Origin: Orbilia blumenaviensis
Taxonomy: Eukaryota > Ascomycota > Orbiliomycetes > Orbiliales > Orbiliaceae
NCBI GenBank assembly: GCA_036872755.1
Contig: JAVHNS010000003.1
Coordinates: forward strand, 1,550,001-1,614,000
Length of the DNA: 64,000 nucleotides
Reading direction: 5' to 3'
Positions 1 through 10,342 of this stretch are shown piece after piece; positions within the stretch are counted from its first letter, which is position 1; the number at the start of each line of letters is the position of its first letter. A program made the position numbers and the translations under genes. The notes under the pieces are model-generated. The model did no database searches and was not told the DNA's origin. It saw only the letters and a list, made by a program, of their open reading frames with translations.

Positions 1-513
1 AAGTACTAAATGACAATGAGTGCCACCTGAATCTGAAAGTTTTGTTCCTATGGATAATGAGCAGCAGCTGCATAAGTTACGATTTGGTTTCCCCTACTCG
101 AATTAGCCTGTTGTATCTATTCTCTCTTTTACAACCTAGGGCTAATTTGTCTGCACATCAAATTGTTGGAGTTTTATAATGCATATGCATAGGCTGTTGG
201 AAGTTCGAAGGTGGTAAAGCGTGGAAGGCTTGAAGCACCCTTGTGAACTCCTTGGTGTACTTTTATGCGAAAACTGCTATCGATAGAAGTACGTTGCTTG
301 TCGTTGTCCGGCACAGTCTGCGGAACATGAATAGTTTACATATACACAGCTAGATTGTAAACAGAATATATTTAGAACCTAGTTACGCGCATTGCTGAAA
401 CCGTTCCTGCTATCTTCCCTCCTCTTTTATCCGAATTTCAAAATAAATACAATCAAAAATACGGATGCGACAATACACCAAACTACTTCTGACCTAGATA
501 TCGATCATTCAAT
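1..513. other. Upstream region of first F-box gene
   Basis: AT-rich non-coding DNA that presumably contains the promoter and 5' leader of the F-box gene starting at 514. I see no long open frame, tRNA or repeat. The end of any gene to the left is not visible. Confidence 0.5.
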
Positions 514-2111
514 ATGACCTGCCTCCTCCTCCTAAAGCTACCAAACGAGCTATTGTACTCTATCATAGATGTTTTGGGTTCCGGAGATAGGTATCGACTT
601 GGGTTAACTTGTCGGCGGCTCAGCAAGCTTTCTATTTCAAGAATTTATTCGATTTGCCATTTCGAATTTTGTAGGTACCTGCGGAACTATGTTATTTGTG
701 GGGGCTTAGAGGGCCAGTGGCCGGATCCCTTATTATTTTTGAAGCATAAGAATGCTGTAAGGTAGGTTGATCCCTAGCAAAAAATGAATACCTGATATTT
801 GATACCATTTGATCGGCTGAGAGACTTTGCTGCGATAATGAGTTAACACTATATTAATTTGCAATCTGAATAGGCGAGTTAGTATAGAATACACTTGCGT
901 TGAAGGATTGAGACGTTCGCGCACGGCAGCCCAGGAAGACTATTATGGAGATATCAAAGGGATGAAGAAACGGCTCGACGAGCATAAGGCCCAGAGGCCT
1001 CACCACTCCTATATCAACCATCTTGAGTTCTTTCTTCCACTATTCTCGACTGTAACCACAGTTGACTTCTGGACTCCACGATGTGGTAACTACGGTGATC
1101 CATCCTTTAAGCTCCAAATACAACAAATTCAAACCATTTTACGAAATTGCTTGTCAATGAAAAAACTCTACCTCAACCTAATATATAGTGGTAGGAAGGA
1201 AATAGACACGCTAGTCGAGCTACAGGGGCAATATGAACGAGATAGCTCGGAAACTCGGGCGCATCCGCGACTCAAATCGCTAAATATCGAATTGGTTGAT
1301 GCGGGATACGTAGGAGATTCAACTTCTGCGTACTACTTGCTGAGGGTATTGTGTAAGCTTTTATACTTCCCTGCGAAGACCGTTACGCATTTCGAAATGG
1401 GTTTCTTTTGGGAAGCTTCGGAAGATTCCGATGACGAAGACGTTGTTGCAGGTTTAACCCTGAGTGCTGAGGAAGATCAACCTTTTATTTGGCCTCAGGG
1501 CGAAGAGGGTGAGGAGAGCGATGGTATCAACCGTCCTATAAAAAAAGACGAACCATTTTTGGATCTGCGAATGGTGGAAAATTTACGTCTTAGTTTGAAT
1601 CTCGGGGAACTATATAGGTTGTTAATTCCTATATTCTTTAATCTGGATAATTCCAAGATAAATGAAGTTCTTTTAGTAAACGATAGACTTTTCGGTAATT
1701 CGCTGGCTAAGGTAAGCGTAGTTCCCTTTGACGAATACTGCCTACTATGCGAGGTCGAATTGGTGTAAAGTCAATGAAAATTAGTTTCACTAACCTGCCT
1801 GACTTTTATTTCTCGGGGAATTGAGTAAGGGCTTTGACCTCATCTCGAGATTCTCAAACGTTAAAAAAATCAGCCTTTTTTACCCTACTAATACAGTGGT
1901 AGGCTGGCCAGACAAGATGCTTCATATGGTTAAGGGCCTCGGGGCCCTGGAGGAGCTTCATGTGTGGTTGCGTCATCCTGGCGGGGGTAATGCGGACAAG
2001 ATTCGAGAAAAATATGGCTCTCGTTATAAGGTCGAGGTTACGAAAGGGAACTCCCTTGAAAACGAATTATCGGACCTTTACTCTCCGACTTTGATTGTAT
2101 TCTATTTCTAA
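514..2111 (+). CDS. F-box protein, tandem paralogue 1
   Basis: Predicted 455-residue F-box protein. Exons are 514..761, 874..1711 and 1830..2111. The first intron is phase 2 (donor GTAGGT, acceptor TAG) and the second phase 0 (donor GTAAGC, acceptor AAG). Residues about 5-50 hold the F-box pattern (LPNELLYSIIDVLG, then LTCRRLSKL). F-box motifs bind Skp1 and bring substrates to SCF ubiquitin ligases. The rest alternates short strands and helices in a leucine-rich-repeat-like way and would be the substrate-binding part; an acidic stretch sits near the middle of exon 2. The third exon was chosen because its start (GFDLISRFSNVKKISL) lines up with the third exons of the neighbouring paralogues. 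Substrate unknown. The F-box call is firm; the second acceptor is the weakest point of the model. Confidence 0.8.
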
Positions 2112-2961
2112 ATCCTGGTCTATATATAGAAATTTTTGTAAACGCGCCTAAGCATTTATGACTAGGGATTCCTACACAGTATATATACATTGCATTATGT
2201 GGGCTAGAACATTCTACATAGAGACGGGAAGAGGATCAGGAGGAATACGCACTCATACACTATTATCGGTCCACCATATAGGCCTAAGCTTATCACGGTC
2301 TAAAGCTATTGACCTTTATACTGTGTATGCTTCCCCCAACTTTCGGTAGTATACTAGCATATTATGGGAAATGTTACTAAATAAAAACACTATTCTAGCT
2401 GGCCGCCATTGTGATATCGATACAACTGACATCATTATGCATATCTGCATATCAATTGTTAAATTTAAACAATAACCGATATCGATGGACCTAGGCCTAG
2501 GTACCCAGGTGCACTAGTGTGTCTTGCACAATTGCGGTTGCAAGTATTAGCTAGCCTGTCTGTCGGGCTTACGTATCCACGCTTGAAGTACATGTGCCAT
2601 CTTGATTAATAACTTTGGCCGTAGAGACCGGTCTAGGTTACATTACGCTACGTAGATGTCGACATGTCGATAACACTCGAGACTGTCATGTTGCACAAGT
2701 TTAAGTTTGTGCTAACCATACGTAGATCCCTGCTTCTAGTTAGCGACCGGATCTGAACAAGGGGCCCGTTGCATTTTAAGTCGCAACACATATTCAGATG
2801 CATTTTTTGTCTCAACATTACAAGCTAGAGGAGTGTCGACAAAAACCGACCGGTCAGCCTGAAATTCTCTAGAAGGATTTGACGAGTAATAAAAAATTCC
2901 CGGGGCTTGTAAATTTCCAGCCAGTAAGTATAAACATATCCTGTAGCGTATACTATTCGAC
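2112..2961. other. Spacer between F-box paralogues 1 and 2
   Basis: 850 bases of AT-rich spacer with many short palindromes, such as a doubled CCTAGG near 2490-2500. No gene is supported; a 63-codon frame at 2158..2349 has no family resemblance. Confidence 0.5.
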
Positions 2962-4463
2962 ATGGCACTGAATACATTTGCTCGAAAGTTTTTGTCATTC
3001 CATCGGGGAGCCCCGCCTCATCCCGCGAGCCGATGGAAACGTAATCAGAAAGTATTTTTGCAGAGTTTCCCGAACGAGTTGATATATGTTATCCTGGATT
3101 ACCTGGATAGAGTGGACAAGTGTCGCGTCGGACGAACCTGCCGTAGTCTTTGCGAACTTGCAATACCCGCCCTTTACAATTCCTGTGAGTTGGATTTTGT
3201 GAACGTCATTTCTACTAATGCCTGGGTAGCCCGAGTTCCTGATCTACCCAAGAGACCAAAGCATCAAGTCTATATGAAGTATAGTGAAAGCGTGAGGTAG
3301 GTGTTAATCCTTGAACTCGTTGGCTGGTTATACTGTCACATTTCACAAGGGGGTCTCGAGATCGGTCTCGAGGGTGATAAGTCCTACTAACAACGGTTGC
3401 AACGCGGCAATAGAAAAATTGACCTTCGTAATCTTCACGCCACCAGCATTCTAAGATCAGGGGATGAAAGAGTTAACTATAGTCATCTCAATCTATTGTT
3501 ACCTCAATTCATCAACCTTAAGGTTTTCTCGATGCGACAGACGGATGGCGCAGGTCCCCGGCCTGCTGCCTACCTACGCGCCTTTCGGCAGGTCTTGACA
3601 TCCTGCATGTCCCTAACAGAAGTTTCGATTGATCTGCTATGTAGTGTCGCGGATGTACCAGATATTTTGGCATTCAAAGATCAGCTGAAGCATGAGCCTT
3701 CTACTGCCCAGGCTAAGCTATCCGAACTGGTAATCAGAGTTGCGCAGACTAACTACAACAATGACCTAACACCGCTGTATCACATGCTGAACATCATCTG
3801 TGCTTCGGTGGGTGAATCTTCTGAGACTGTAGGGCGGTTTAGATTCTCAGCCGACGTTACTAGTTTCCATGATACCTTTGATATGAATCTTTGCAAGGGC
3901 CCCTTGTGGGACGTCGCCCAGCACGGCCAGGTCCGCAGAGTCCTAAGTTTACCCAAAGTGGTGAATATACAAATGAACTTTGACGAGGCCACACTGACCG
4001 AAACTTTGTTTTTGAAATATTTCCATGTCGACTTTCAACGGGTACGAGAGCTGGATTTATGGAATATGAATGCTCAAGAGCTTTACCCACTACAGCAGGT
4101 AGGTTTGATTCTCCCATCCCCAAACTTACCCGTAGAGCTTCGGGGCCTGCTAAATACGTTTCCCGAAACCTGCCATAGGGAGTAAAGTTTCTCTCGAGGT
4201 TTCCCCGCTTGGAGATCATACAACCTGCCCGAACGATGAATCTAGAGTGGGTCGACATGGTTTTCTGGGCTAGAGCTAAGGGGGAACTGAGTCATTTGAA
4301 AGAACTTCGGCTCACGATGGCCACCGAAACTCCGGACGAGAAAAAACTATGTAAGCTGGTGGACCGTTATCGCTCCCAGTGCCAATGGCCTGAGATTATA
4401 AAACATGTGGACTGGTCTGACGGCCATGGAAAAGTGACTTGGATGGCATTATTTCTGTTCTAA
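2962..4463 (+). CDS. F-box protein, tandem paralogue 2
   Basis: Predicted 434-residue F-box protein with exons 2962..3296, 3414..4098 and 4179..4463. The first intron is phase 2, with a clear branch site (CTACTAAC near 3384) and TAG acceptor; the second is phase 0 (donor GTAGGT, acceptor CATAG). The F-box lies at residues about 33-80 (FPNELIYVILDYLDRVDKC, then GRTCRSL) after a basic N-terminal extension of about 30 residues that the other copies lack; an internal start is possible. The body has leucine-rich-repeat-like spacing. The third exon starts GVKFLSRFPRLEII, matching GFDLISRFSNVKKI of the upstream copy, which fixes the acceptor. Likely an SCF substrate receptor of unknown target. Confidence 0.8.
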
Positions 4464-5196
4464 GCTCTGCTGGTGGCTCTTGGATATGTTTGCAAGTGAT
4501 GATTCTAAAACGAAGTACGGTATCTGTGTTTAACTGGGTGTTATTTGTCTATTCAAGGTTACAAGCACCTTAATTTCCTGGAGGCGAAGGGTAGCAAAAG
4601 TCAGCGAGCATCCCTACTAGTTTCCAAATGGGTTATGGGAAAAGCGTACACATATGGGAATGCATATGTGTAGGTCTGCGCGTCTAAAGTTCGGAGTTAT
4701 GCACTAATGGCTAGTGTCCTCGATATTGTCCGTCTTACTGTTACACCCAATAAAATAATCTCGAAATTTTGAATTTTCAACTACCCCGAAAGCTATGCAC
4801 ATGTAAGTATTCTATTTAGCTGAATCACTGCGCTGTCACGTCAGGGCTGTTGCATGTTGGGCTTGTCAAGAAGGTAGCAGCGTGTTGTTTAATATTATAA
4901 TATTAATAATAGCAGTTTGGTCCCCCAGGGCAAGAGTGGGGATATGAGCATTGACCTAGTCAGGGATTACAAGAAACCTGATTTTTCGCGGCTACTCGCC
5001 TATATAATCCAGGCGTAATCGAAAGAGAAGAGCCAGTTTCGCACTCGAACATGAACCCCTCTTTTACATATTCTCTGAGAATAAACACCAGGTTCGGTCT
5101 CATATGACAATAGTCCTATCGGCGTAGGTTTCTAGCGTAACGTTAATTAGTCCGTTTGGCCAGCGGGTAGAGTTTGAATCGTGCAGTAGATTCAGG
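4464..5196. other. Spacer between F-box paralogues 2 and 3
   Basis: AT-rich spacer, including a run of alternating TAATAT near 4890. It holds the small inverted repeat at 4647..4672; nothing else is recognised. Confidence 0.5.
4647..4672. repeat. Small perfect inverted repeat (hairpin)
   Basis: Arms TACACATATG and CATATGTGTA are perfect 10-base complements around a 6-base loop. It lies just downstream of F-box paralogue 2. It could form a hairpin or be a dyad site; AT-rich chance is also possible. Confidence 0.5.
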
Positions 5197-6666
5197 ATGC
5201 CTGGAATTCTTGACTGCCCCTCCGAAGTTCTTGATCTCATCGTCGACGCGGTAGCACTTAGCCCCGCGCTTGATAGCGAGGTCGATGTCGCTGATCCCCC
5301 GCACCAACGTTCGTCTCGGAGAATACTCCCACTTGGGAAGACGTGTCGCTTTTTATATCGCCGATTCTTTTTACCGAGGTTCTATTCAAATTGCTTCCTC
5401 GAATTCCATAACCTTTCCAACCCGTACGAGAATGAAGGACCAAGATACAGGCTGTTTGAATTTTCGGCTCAGGGTACCGTCCAAAAGTATAACGGCTTTT
5501 TGGAACATGGGACTTTCGTTAAGTAAGCGTTTGATTGCCGCGCCAAACCCTAACACACGATTTTGTATCCACTAATTCAGAGACGCGACCAGGAATTTAA
5601 ACGTCAGATTCGATGATCGACGATCAGATTGGATGCCCACAGGTCAGGATTGGACAAATGAGGAGTGGTCTGAATATCAAGATATCCCACAACCGGCACC
5701 CGCCGTGCTCGATAATTTGATTCCAAGATTCGATCATCTTAGAAGAGTCGAATTTCAGCGGAGTGTAAGGTCGCCAGGTTCTCTGGGGGACTTTGTGCAG
5801 GGCCTTGGTCTAGTATTGTCGAGAGTCACAACTTTGACTGCACTTGATCTATCGGTCCAGTACAACGACAGAGACAAAAGCGATTGGATCCAGAGTGGGA
5901 TCGATTTACCATACTCTAGTTTTATTGCGCCACTGCAGGAATTAAGCATCTCCCTTGACCCTATGCTACGAGATCTAGGCTGGGATGATCATCTCACCGA
6001 GGCAGATGTGCTTAGTTGCTTCTGGTTCATGGATGTCCTAGCTAATGTACTCGAGCTACCATCACGGACTGTGAAGGCTCTAAACTTTGAGTTCATTATG
6101 GAAGAGTTTGAAGATAGTGCGTTTGGTCTCCTGTGGCTGAACGGTGGAGATCCTTTAGCGGGCATTGGGGACCCTAGGAAACTACTAGTATTTCCTGTCG
6201 TTGAGAAACTATATCTTACTCCTGGAAGCGGCTGTCAGCTTGTATTCGAGCGATATTTTGTCGTTATTCACCGAGGGATTAAGGAATTAGGTTTACAGCT
6301 AATTTCCTTGTCGGAGGAGAGCTGGGGGAGGGTATGTATCATCCACCCGGCCGGCCCCTCATTAATATCAAAATGTTTAGATATTCTGCGTGACTAACGT
6401 TTCGTTTGTACATCTAGGCAATACCTTTGCTCGGGAGTTTTTCGCAACTGACATCTCTTACCCTATCTCACCCGCCTCAGATAAGGATAGTGCAAGATGT
6501 TATTACGTCGCTGTCATATTTCACCCACCTCGAGGGCCTCAGAGTTCTTCTGTTTACGCCTTCTTCGCGGGAAACTGCAATAATGGATGCCTATGGGCAA
6601 GACCCCAGAATCAAACTCGAGAGAGTTGATTCCCCGGGACTTGCTACCGTCCACATGGTTTTTTGA
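5197..6666 (+). CDS. F-box protein, tandem paralogue 3
   Basis: Predicted 441-residue F-box protein. Exons 5197..5522, 5581..6331 and 6418..6666. The first intron (58 bases, GTAAGC to CAG) is phase 2; the second (donor GTATGT, branch TGACTAAC, acceptor CTAG) is phase 0. The F-box at about residues 4-65 starts DCPSEVLDLIVDAVA and contains a roughly 20-residue insertion before LGKTCRFLYRR. Exon 2 encodes leucine-rich-repeat-like segments. Exon 3 reads AIPLLGSFSQLTSLTL, the family's terminal motif. The intron positions and phases equal those of the other cluster members, so this is a true paralogue rather than chance F-box similarity. Target unknown. Confidence 0.8.
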
Positions 6667-6949
6667 ATAATTGGATGATATATTGCGGTAAAATACAAAA
6701 CACCTCTCCGCTATCGGATGCCATCTAAACGAGTATTTAATATATATAGTTGCGGGTGGTCTCATTTCCCACAAATTTATCCCCAATTGTAGTCTGTTGT
6801 TTCGGATGTCTTCTTGTCTTTCAAAAGTTTACGCTATGATCATATGAGTCGTTCAGACTTCTAAACTATCATCATTATTCAAGATCAGGTCCAATTTGAG
6901 GTGCTTAACAAATATTCGAGTATATAATTATGGCTAAAAATATATGGCG

Positions 6950-7392
6950 GCCAAAGTGTGTCAAAACGATATATAATACAAACCGTGCAATATATATATA
7001 TATTCTTAAGCGAGGCATAAGTGTGTTAATTTTTCACAGTTATGCTCATCAGCCCGCCACCAGCCTAACTAGAGGCTGGAGAAAAGCCAGACAGCGAGAC
7101 ACCTAAACGGCGAAAGGCTCAGGCTACTTCTTTTTTATTAATAAGTATAACTATAGCTAATAGTGTAAATGTGTTAAATAGTCGGGGTTTATGGAATGAT
7201 TATGAGTTAGTACGCTGGCTGTCTGGCTGTCTGGCTGTCTGGTTGTTTGGCAGTCTGGCTTTTCTCCAGCCTCTGGCTAGGCGGCGGGCTGATGAGCATA
7301 ACTGTGAAAAATTAACACACTTATGCCTCGCTTAATTTGTAATATATATTTTTTGCACGTTGGTATTATATGTCGCTTTGATGCATTTTGGC
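6950..7392. mobile_element. Foldback / MITE-like element with long inverted arms
   Basis: Two inverted arms of about 144 bases (6950..7093 and 7249..7392) flank a loop of about 155 bases. Within them, 7006..7058 and 7283..7335 are perfect reverse complements over 53 bases; the outer parts are diverged but still alignable (for example GCCAAAGTGTGTCAAAACG against GCCAAAATGCATCAAAGCG). No transposase frame is present. Size, long terminal inverted repeats and lack of coding capacity fit a non-autonomous DNA transposon such as a MITE or foldback element. I could not identify a clean target-site duplication because the flanks are TA-rich. The superfamily is unassigned. Confidence 0.7.
7217..7248. 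repeat. Tandem octamer in the loop of the foldback element
   Basis: Three copies of GGCTGTCT followed by a diverged fourth (GGTTGTTT), at the edge of the element's right arm. The reverse complement (AGCCAGAC) appears once in the left arm near 7085, so the array probably grew after the arms formed. Confidence 0.7.
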
Positions 7393-7924
7393 TACTCTAC
7401 AAGTGCTACCAGAAATATATTGAGATTCAAATCATGATGTAGCACAGTCCCTGTTCGAAGCTGGGATGAATAAGCATATCTATATATTGGTCTATCAGGG
7501 AAAAGGCACAAAGCATCCATTTCAAATTCGATGTTATTGAATTATCGTATCTACCACTACCTGTAACGTTAGTGCGTTGCTAGCCTAAAAGGGTTGGGTT
7601 GCCATGTTGCAGTTTTTACGATACTCTTCGGCTCTGGTACGGCTGCGCATTTGCACATTTGCTATACTATGTAATATATGCTGTATGATTTATTACTAAG
7701 TCGTAAAATCACAATATATCACTAGCTTCGGATCCAGGCGCTGCAGACGAAGAGGTTTGCAAGGTTAATATTAATCGCAACGTAAAAATTGCGCATCTAA
7801 GAGGAGGGCATCTCAGCAAGGGTATACCTAAGAGAATATACATATCAAGGGACCGAATCAAGAAGCAGGGACTGAAGCCAATTGCAAAGTCAACTACAAA
7901 AGCTACATCCTCCCCACACTTCCG

Positions 7925-9377
7925 ATGCCGCATATCTTAGAACTCCCCAACGAGATCACAGGTCTTATTTTAGACGAGCTCTGTTGCCCGGAAGAGTTCG
8001 ATGAGCTCGATGACTTTATCGAATGGCAAGTTCCGCTCATGTTAACATGCCGTCGGTTCCGCAAACTCGTTCTGCCTCGTCTTTACTCCGCTTGCTTTAT
8101 GTCATTCGGCATCGTGGGAACAGAGTTTAGAGCCGTTCTGTCTGATGATTCGGCTCGGCATATTTGGCATGTGCGTGAGTCGTGCCCGGAGTATGGAACA
8201 CTGGTTAAGTATGTTTAATAGGCATATGAAAAAAATTTTTATATTTACTGAATAAGCTAATCAATACTTGGTTCTTCTTTTTCAAAGATCCCTGAAACTC
8301 GCGATTGGTGGAAGGTTTCCTGTCAAAGGCACTGTATTAGATGAAACCGAGGATTTTGAACAAACTAGGTCTTTACAGTCTGTTCTGGGGTGGTTTGTGC
8401 CGCGTTCAAATGTCCTGAAAAGGGTCTGGTTACGTCGGCACTTCGACATTGGTGAAAACAGCAATCTTTTTGACTTTTGCGATGCTATTCGCATGGTTCT
8501 ATCGTGCAGCTCTCTAAAGGAGCTTTCCCTACGGATCAAGTTTCACAACTCTGATCGGGAAACATGGGAAGCTGAGGGGAGAAACATTAGCCTTGGGGGA
8601 TCTTCTGCAAAACTGAATACGTTAGACCTCTCATTTTATGAGAGTAAATGGACGATAGAAGACGCGTTCCAACCAGTGTTTGGCTGGCTGATGGGAATCC
8701 TTATCGATCTGCTTGAGGTCCCTTGTCAAAGCGTGAGCTCTCTATGCTTCTCATATGGGACTACCCGCTTCAAAGAATCCTGCAATCGTAGCCGCTTGCC
8801 AGACCCTATCGAGTACGAGGGAAAAATACCCAATACAACTGGGAGATGGCTAAAATTCCCTAGTGTGAAGACGCTGAAGGTGGAGATGTGTCGGGCGGGG
8901 AGGTGGATGTTTGAACAGCATATTAACCTCGGACTCGGTGGTATCAAATCGTTGACGCTGTCTAGTCCCTACGATGGAGTTTCAGAAAGCGTATGACCCC
9001 ATGTCTATCTCAATTTATCTACCTTTTTTCATTTATTTTCCGTTGTCACTGACCCCTCAAGGGAAAAACCCTTTGAACCTTGATCGTTTCTATAGGACGC
9101 TACCTTCATGATGAAGTTCAAAAACCTGGCTTTCCTTCACATCCAAGATCCTACCTGCGACGGTTTTGCAGAATGGACCACACAAACCTTTCTCTTAAGC
9201 CGAGCCTGCCTGAGCTTTAGAGAAGGGACTCTCTATGCGCGGTTTAGCGCCTCGGATCCCAAGGTTGTGCGTTTTATGAAAGATCGTGGAGATGAATATA
9301 ATGCCCGTATCAAGAGTTCCGAGGACCCTGCCAGTGAGGGCTTCAATCTTAGTATCTATCCTCCACGGGCAAATTGA
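7925..9377 (+). CDS. F-box protein, tandem paralogue 4
   Basis: Predicted 422-residue F-box protein. Exons 7925..8208, 8288..8990 and 9096..9377. Intron 1 is phase 2 (donor GTATGT, acceptor TTTTTCAAAG) and intron 2 phase 0 (donor GTATGA, acceptor CTATAG). The F-box occupies about residues 4-55 (LELPNEITGLILDELCC, then LTCRRFRKLVLPRLY). Exon 2 has the regular hydrophobic spacing of leucine-rich repeats (SSLKELSLRIKF, LNTLDLSFYES). Exon 3 contains the equivalent of the family's last repeat (FKNLAFLHIQDP). It is the last gene of the tandem cluster and converges on the large minus-strand gene ending at 10343. Target unknown. Confidence 0.8.
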
Positions 9378-10342
9378 GGAATTTTGGGGGCCTAACTCGA
9401 CACATTACCTGATCAGATTCCATATATATATATATATAAATATAGTTTTGCGTATTGTTGGGTTTTAAGAGCACCAAGCTGGCTAGTTTAAAGGATAAGA
9501 TGTTTTGGGATGTATTTTTTAGGACTTTATTTTGGTAGAACTTAGCCCGCTTTGTTGAGACTGGTTTATAGGAATCCCAACGGGCATGTTATGGGTACTT
9601 AGTCATTCATGAAGCACAAGATTCACATGATAAGAAGTATAATAATATAATTCTGGGATCTGGGATAAAAAACACCGCTCATACCCTCTCGAGCGGTCAA
9701 ATGTATTAAGTTATGTAAGGGAGGAAGAGAAACAAATATCCTATCGTAAAGTTACTAACGAAAAAAATAAATAGGACCAATCTGTTCTTGAAAAATATCC
9801 TGTAAAATATGGTAGAAGGAGAACGAAGAAAGAAGAGGCATCTCAGTCGTATACGCAACGGAAAAATGGGGGCAAGCAATCGAGAAAATGGATCCAACAA
9901 AAGGGAGAATTTCGGGAATAAAACATCTTTAGAGAAGAGAAAGAAGAACAAAAGGGATATCCGTACGAAAAAACAAAGGGAGGATATACTGGAACTACAG
10001 ACAAGAAAACCCCGGTTCGATTAGAACGCATAACGGCCGAAATTTTGAAATTGTACGAAAGGGTGATAGAGAGTAGCAAAACTGAAGAGGAGAGGCTAAA
10101 AAAGGCTCGACTGGAGGTAAAAAAAAAAAAAAAAAAAAAAAAAGTATTCACACAAATGGAAAGAGTAAAAGGAGTGGAAAGAAGGGACCTAAAGTAAAGC
10201 ATGGAACAAATTGTTTTAACGTATAAAATGCTTTTCCATAATGCAAGCAAACAGTGAATCAATAATAAAAAAAGTGATACAATATTAAAAGAACCGTATC
10301 AGGTAAGGAAACGACACAAAAGAAACGAAAGGTATAGGATAT
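9378..10342. other. Convergent 3' spacer
   Basis: The spacer between the 3' ends of F-box paralogue 4 and the large minus-strand gene. It holds a short TA run near 9424-9438 and the A25 tract listed separately. Short frames here are low-complexity and unsupported. Confidence 0.5.
10119..10143. repeat. A25 homopolymer
   Basis: An uninterrupted run of about 25 adenines in the 3' spacer. It lies roughly 200 bases downstream of the stop codon of the minus-strand gene, where it reads as poly-T. Confidence 0.9.

Larger units (their letters stand above)
6667..7924. other. Spacer with foldback element
   Basis: A 1.26-kb spacer between F-box paralogues 3 and 4. Its central third is the foldback element at 6950..7392, described separately. 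The rest is AT-rich without a supported gene. Confidence 0.6.
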
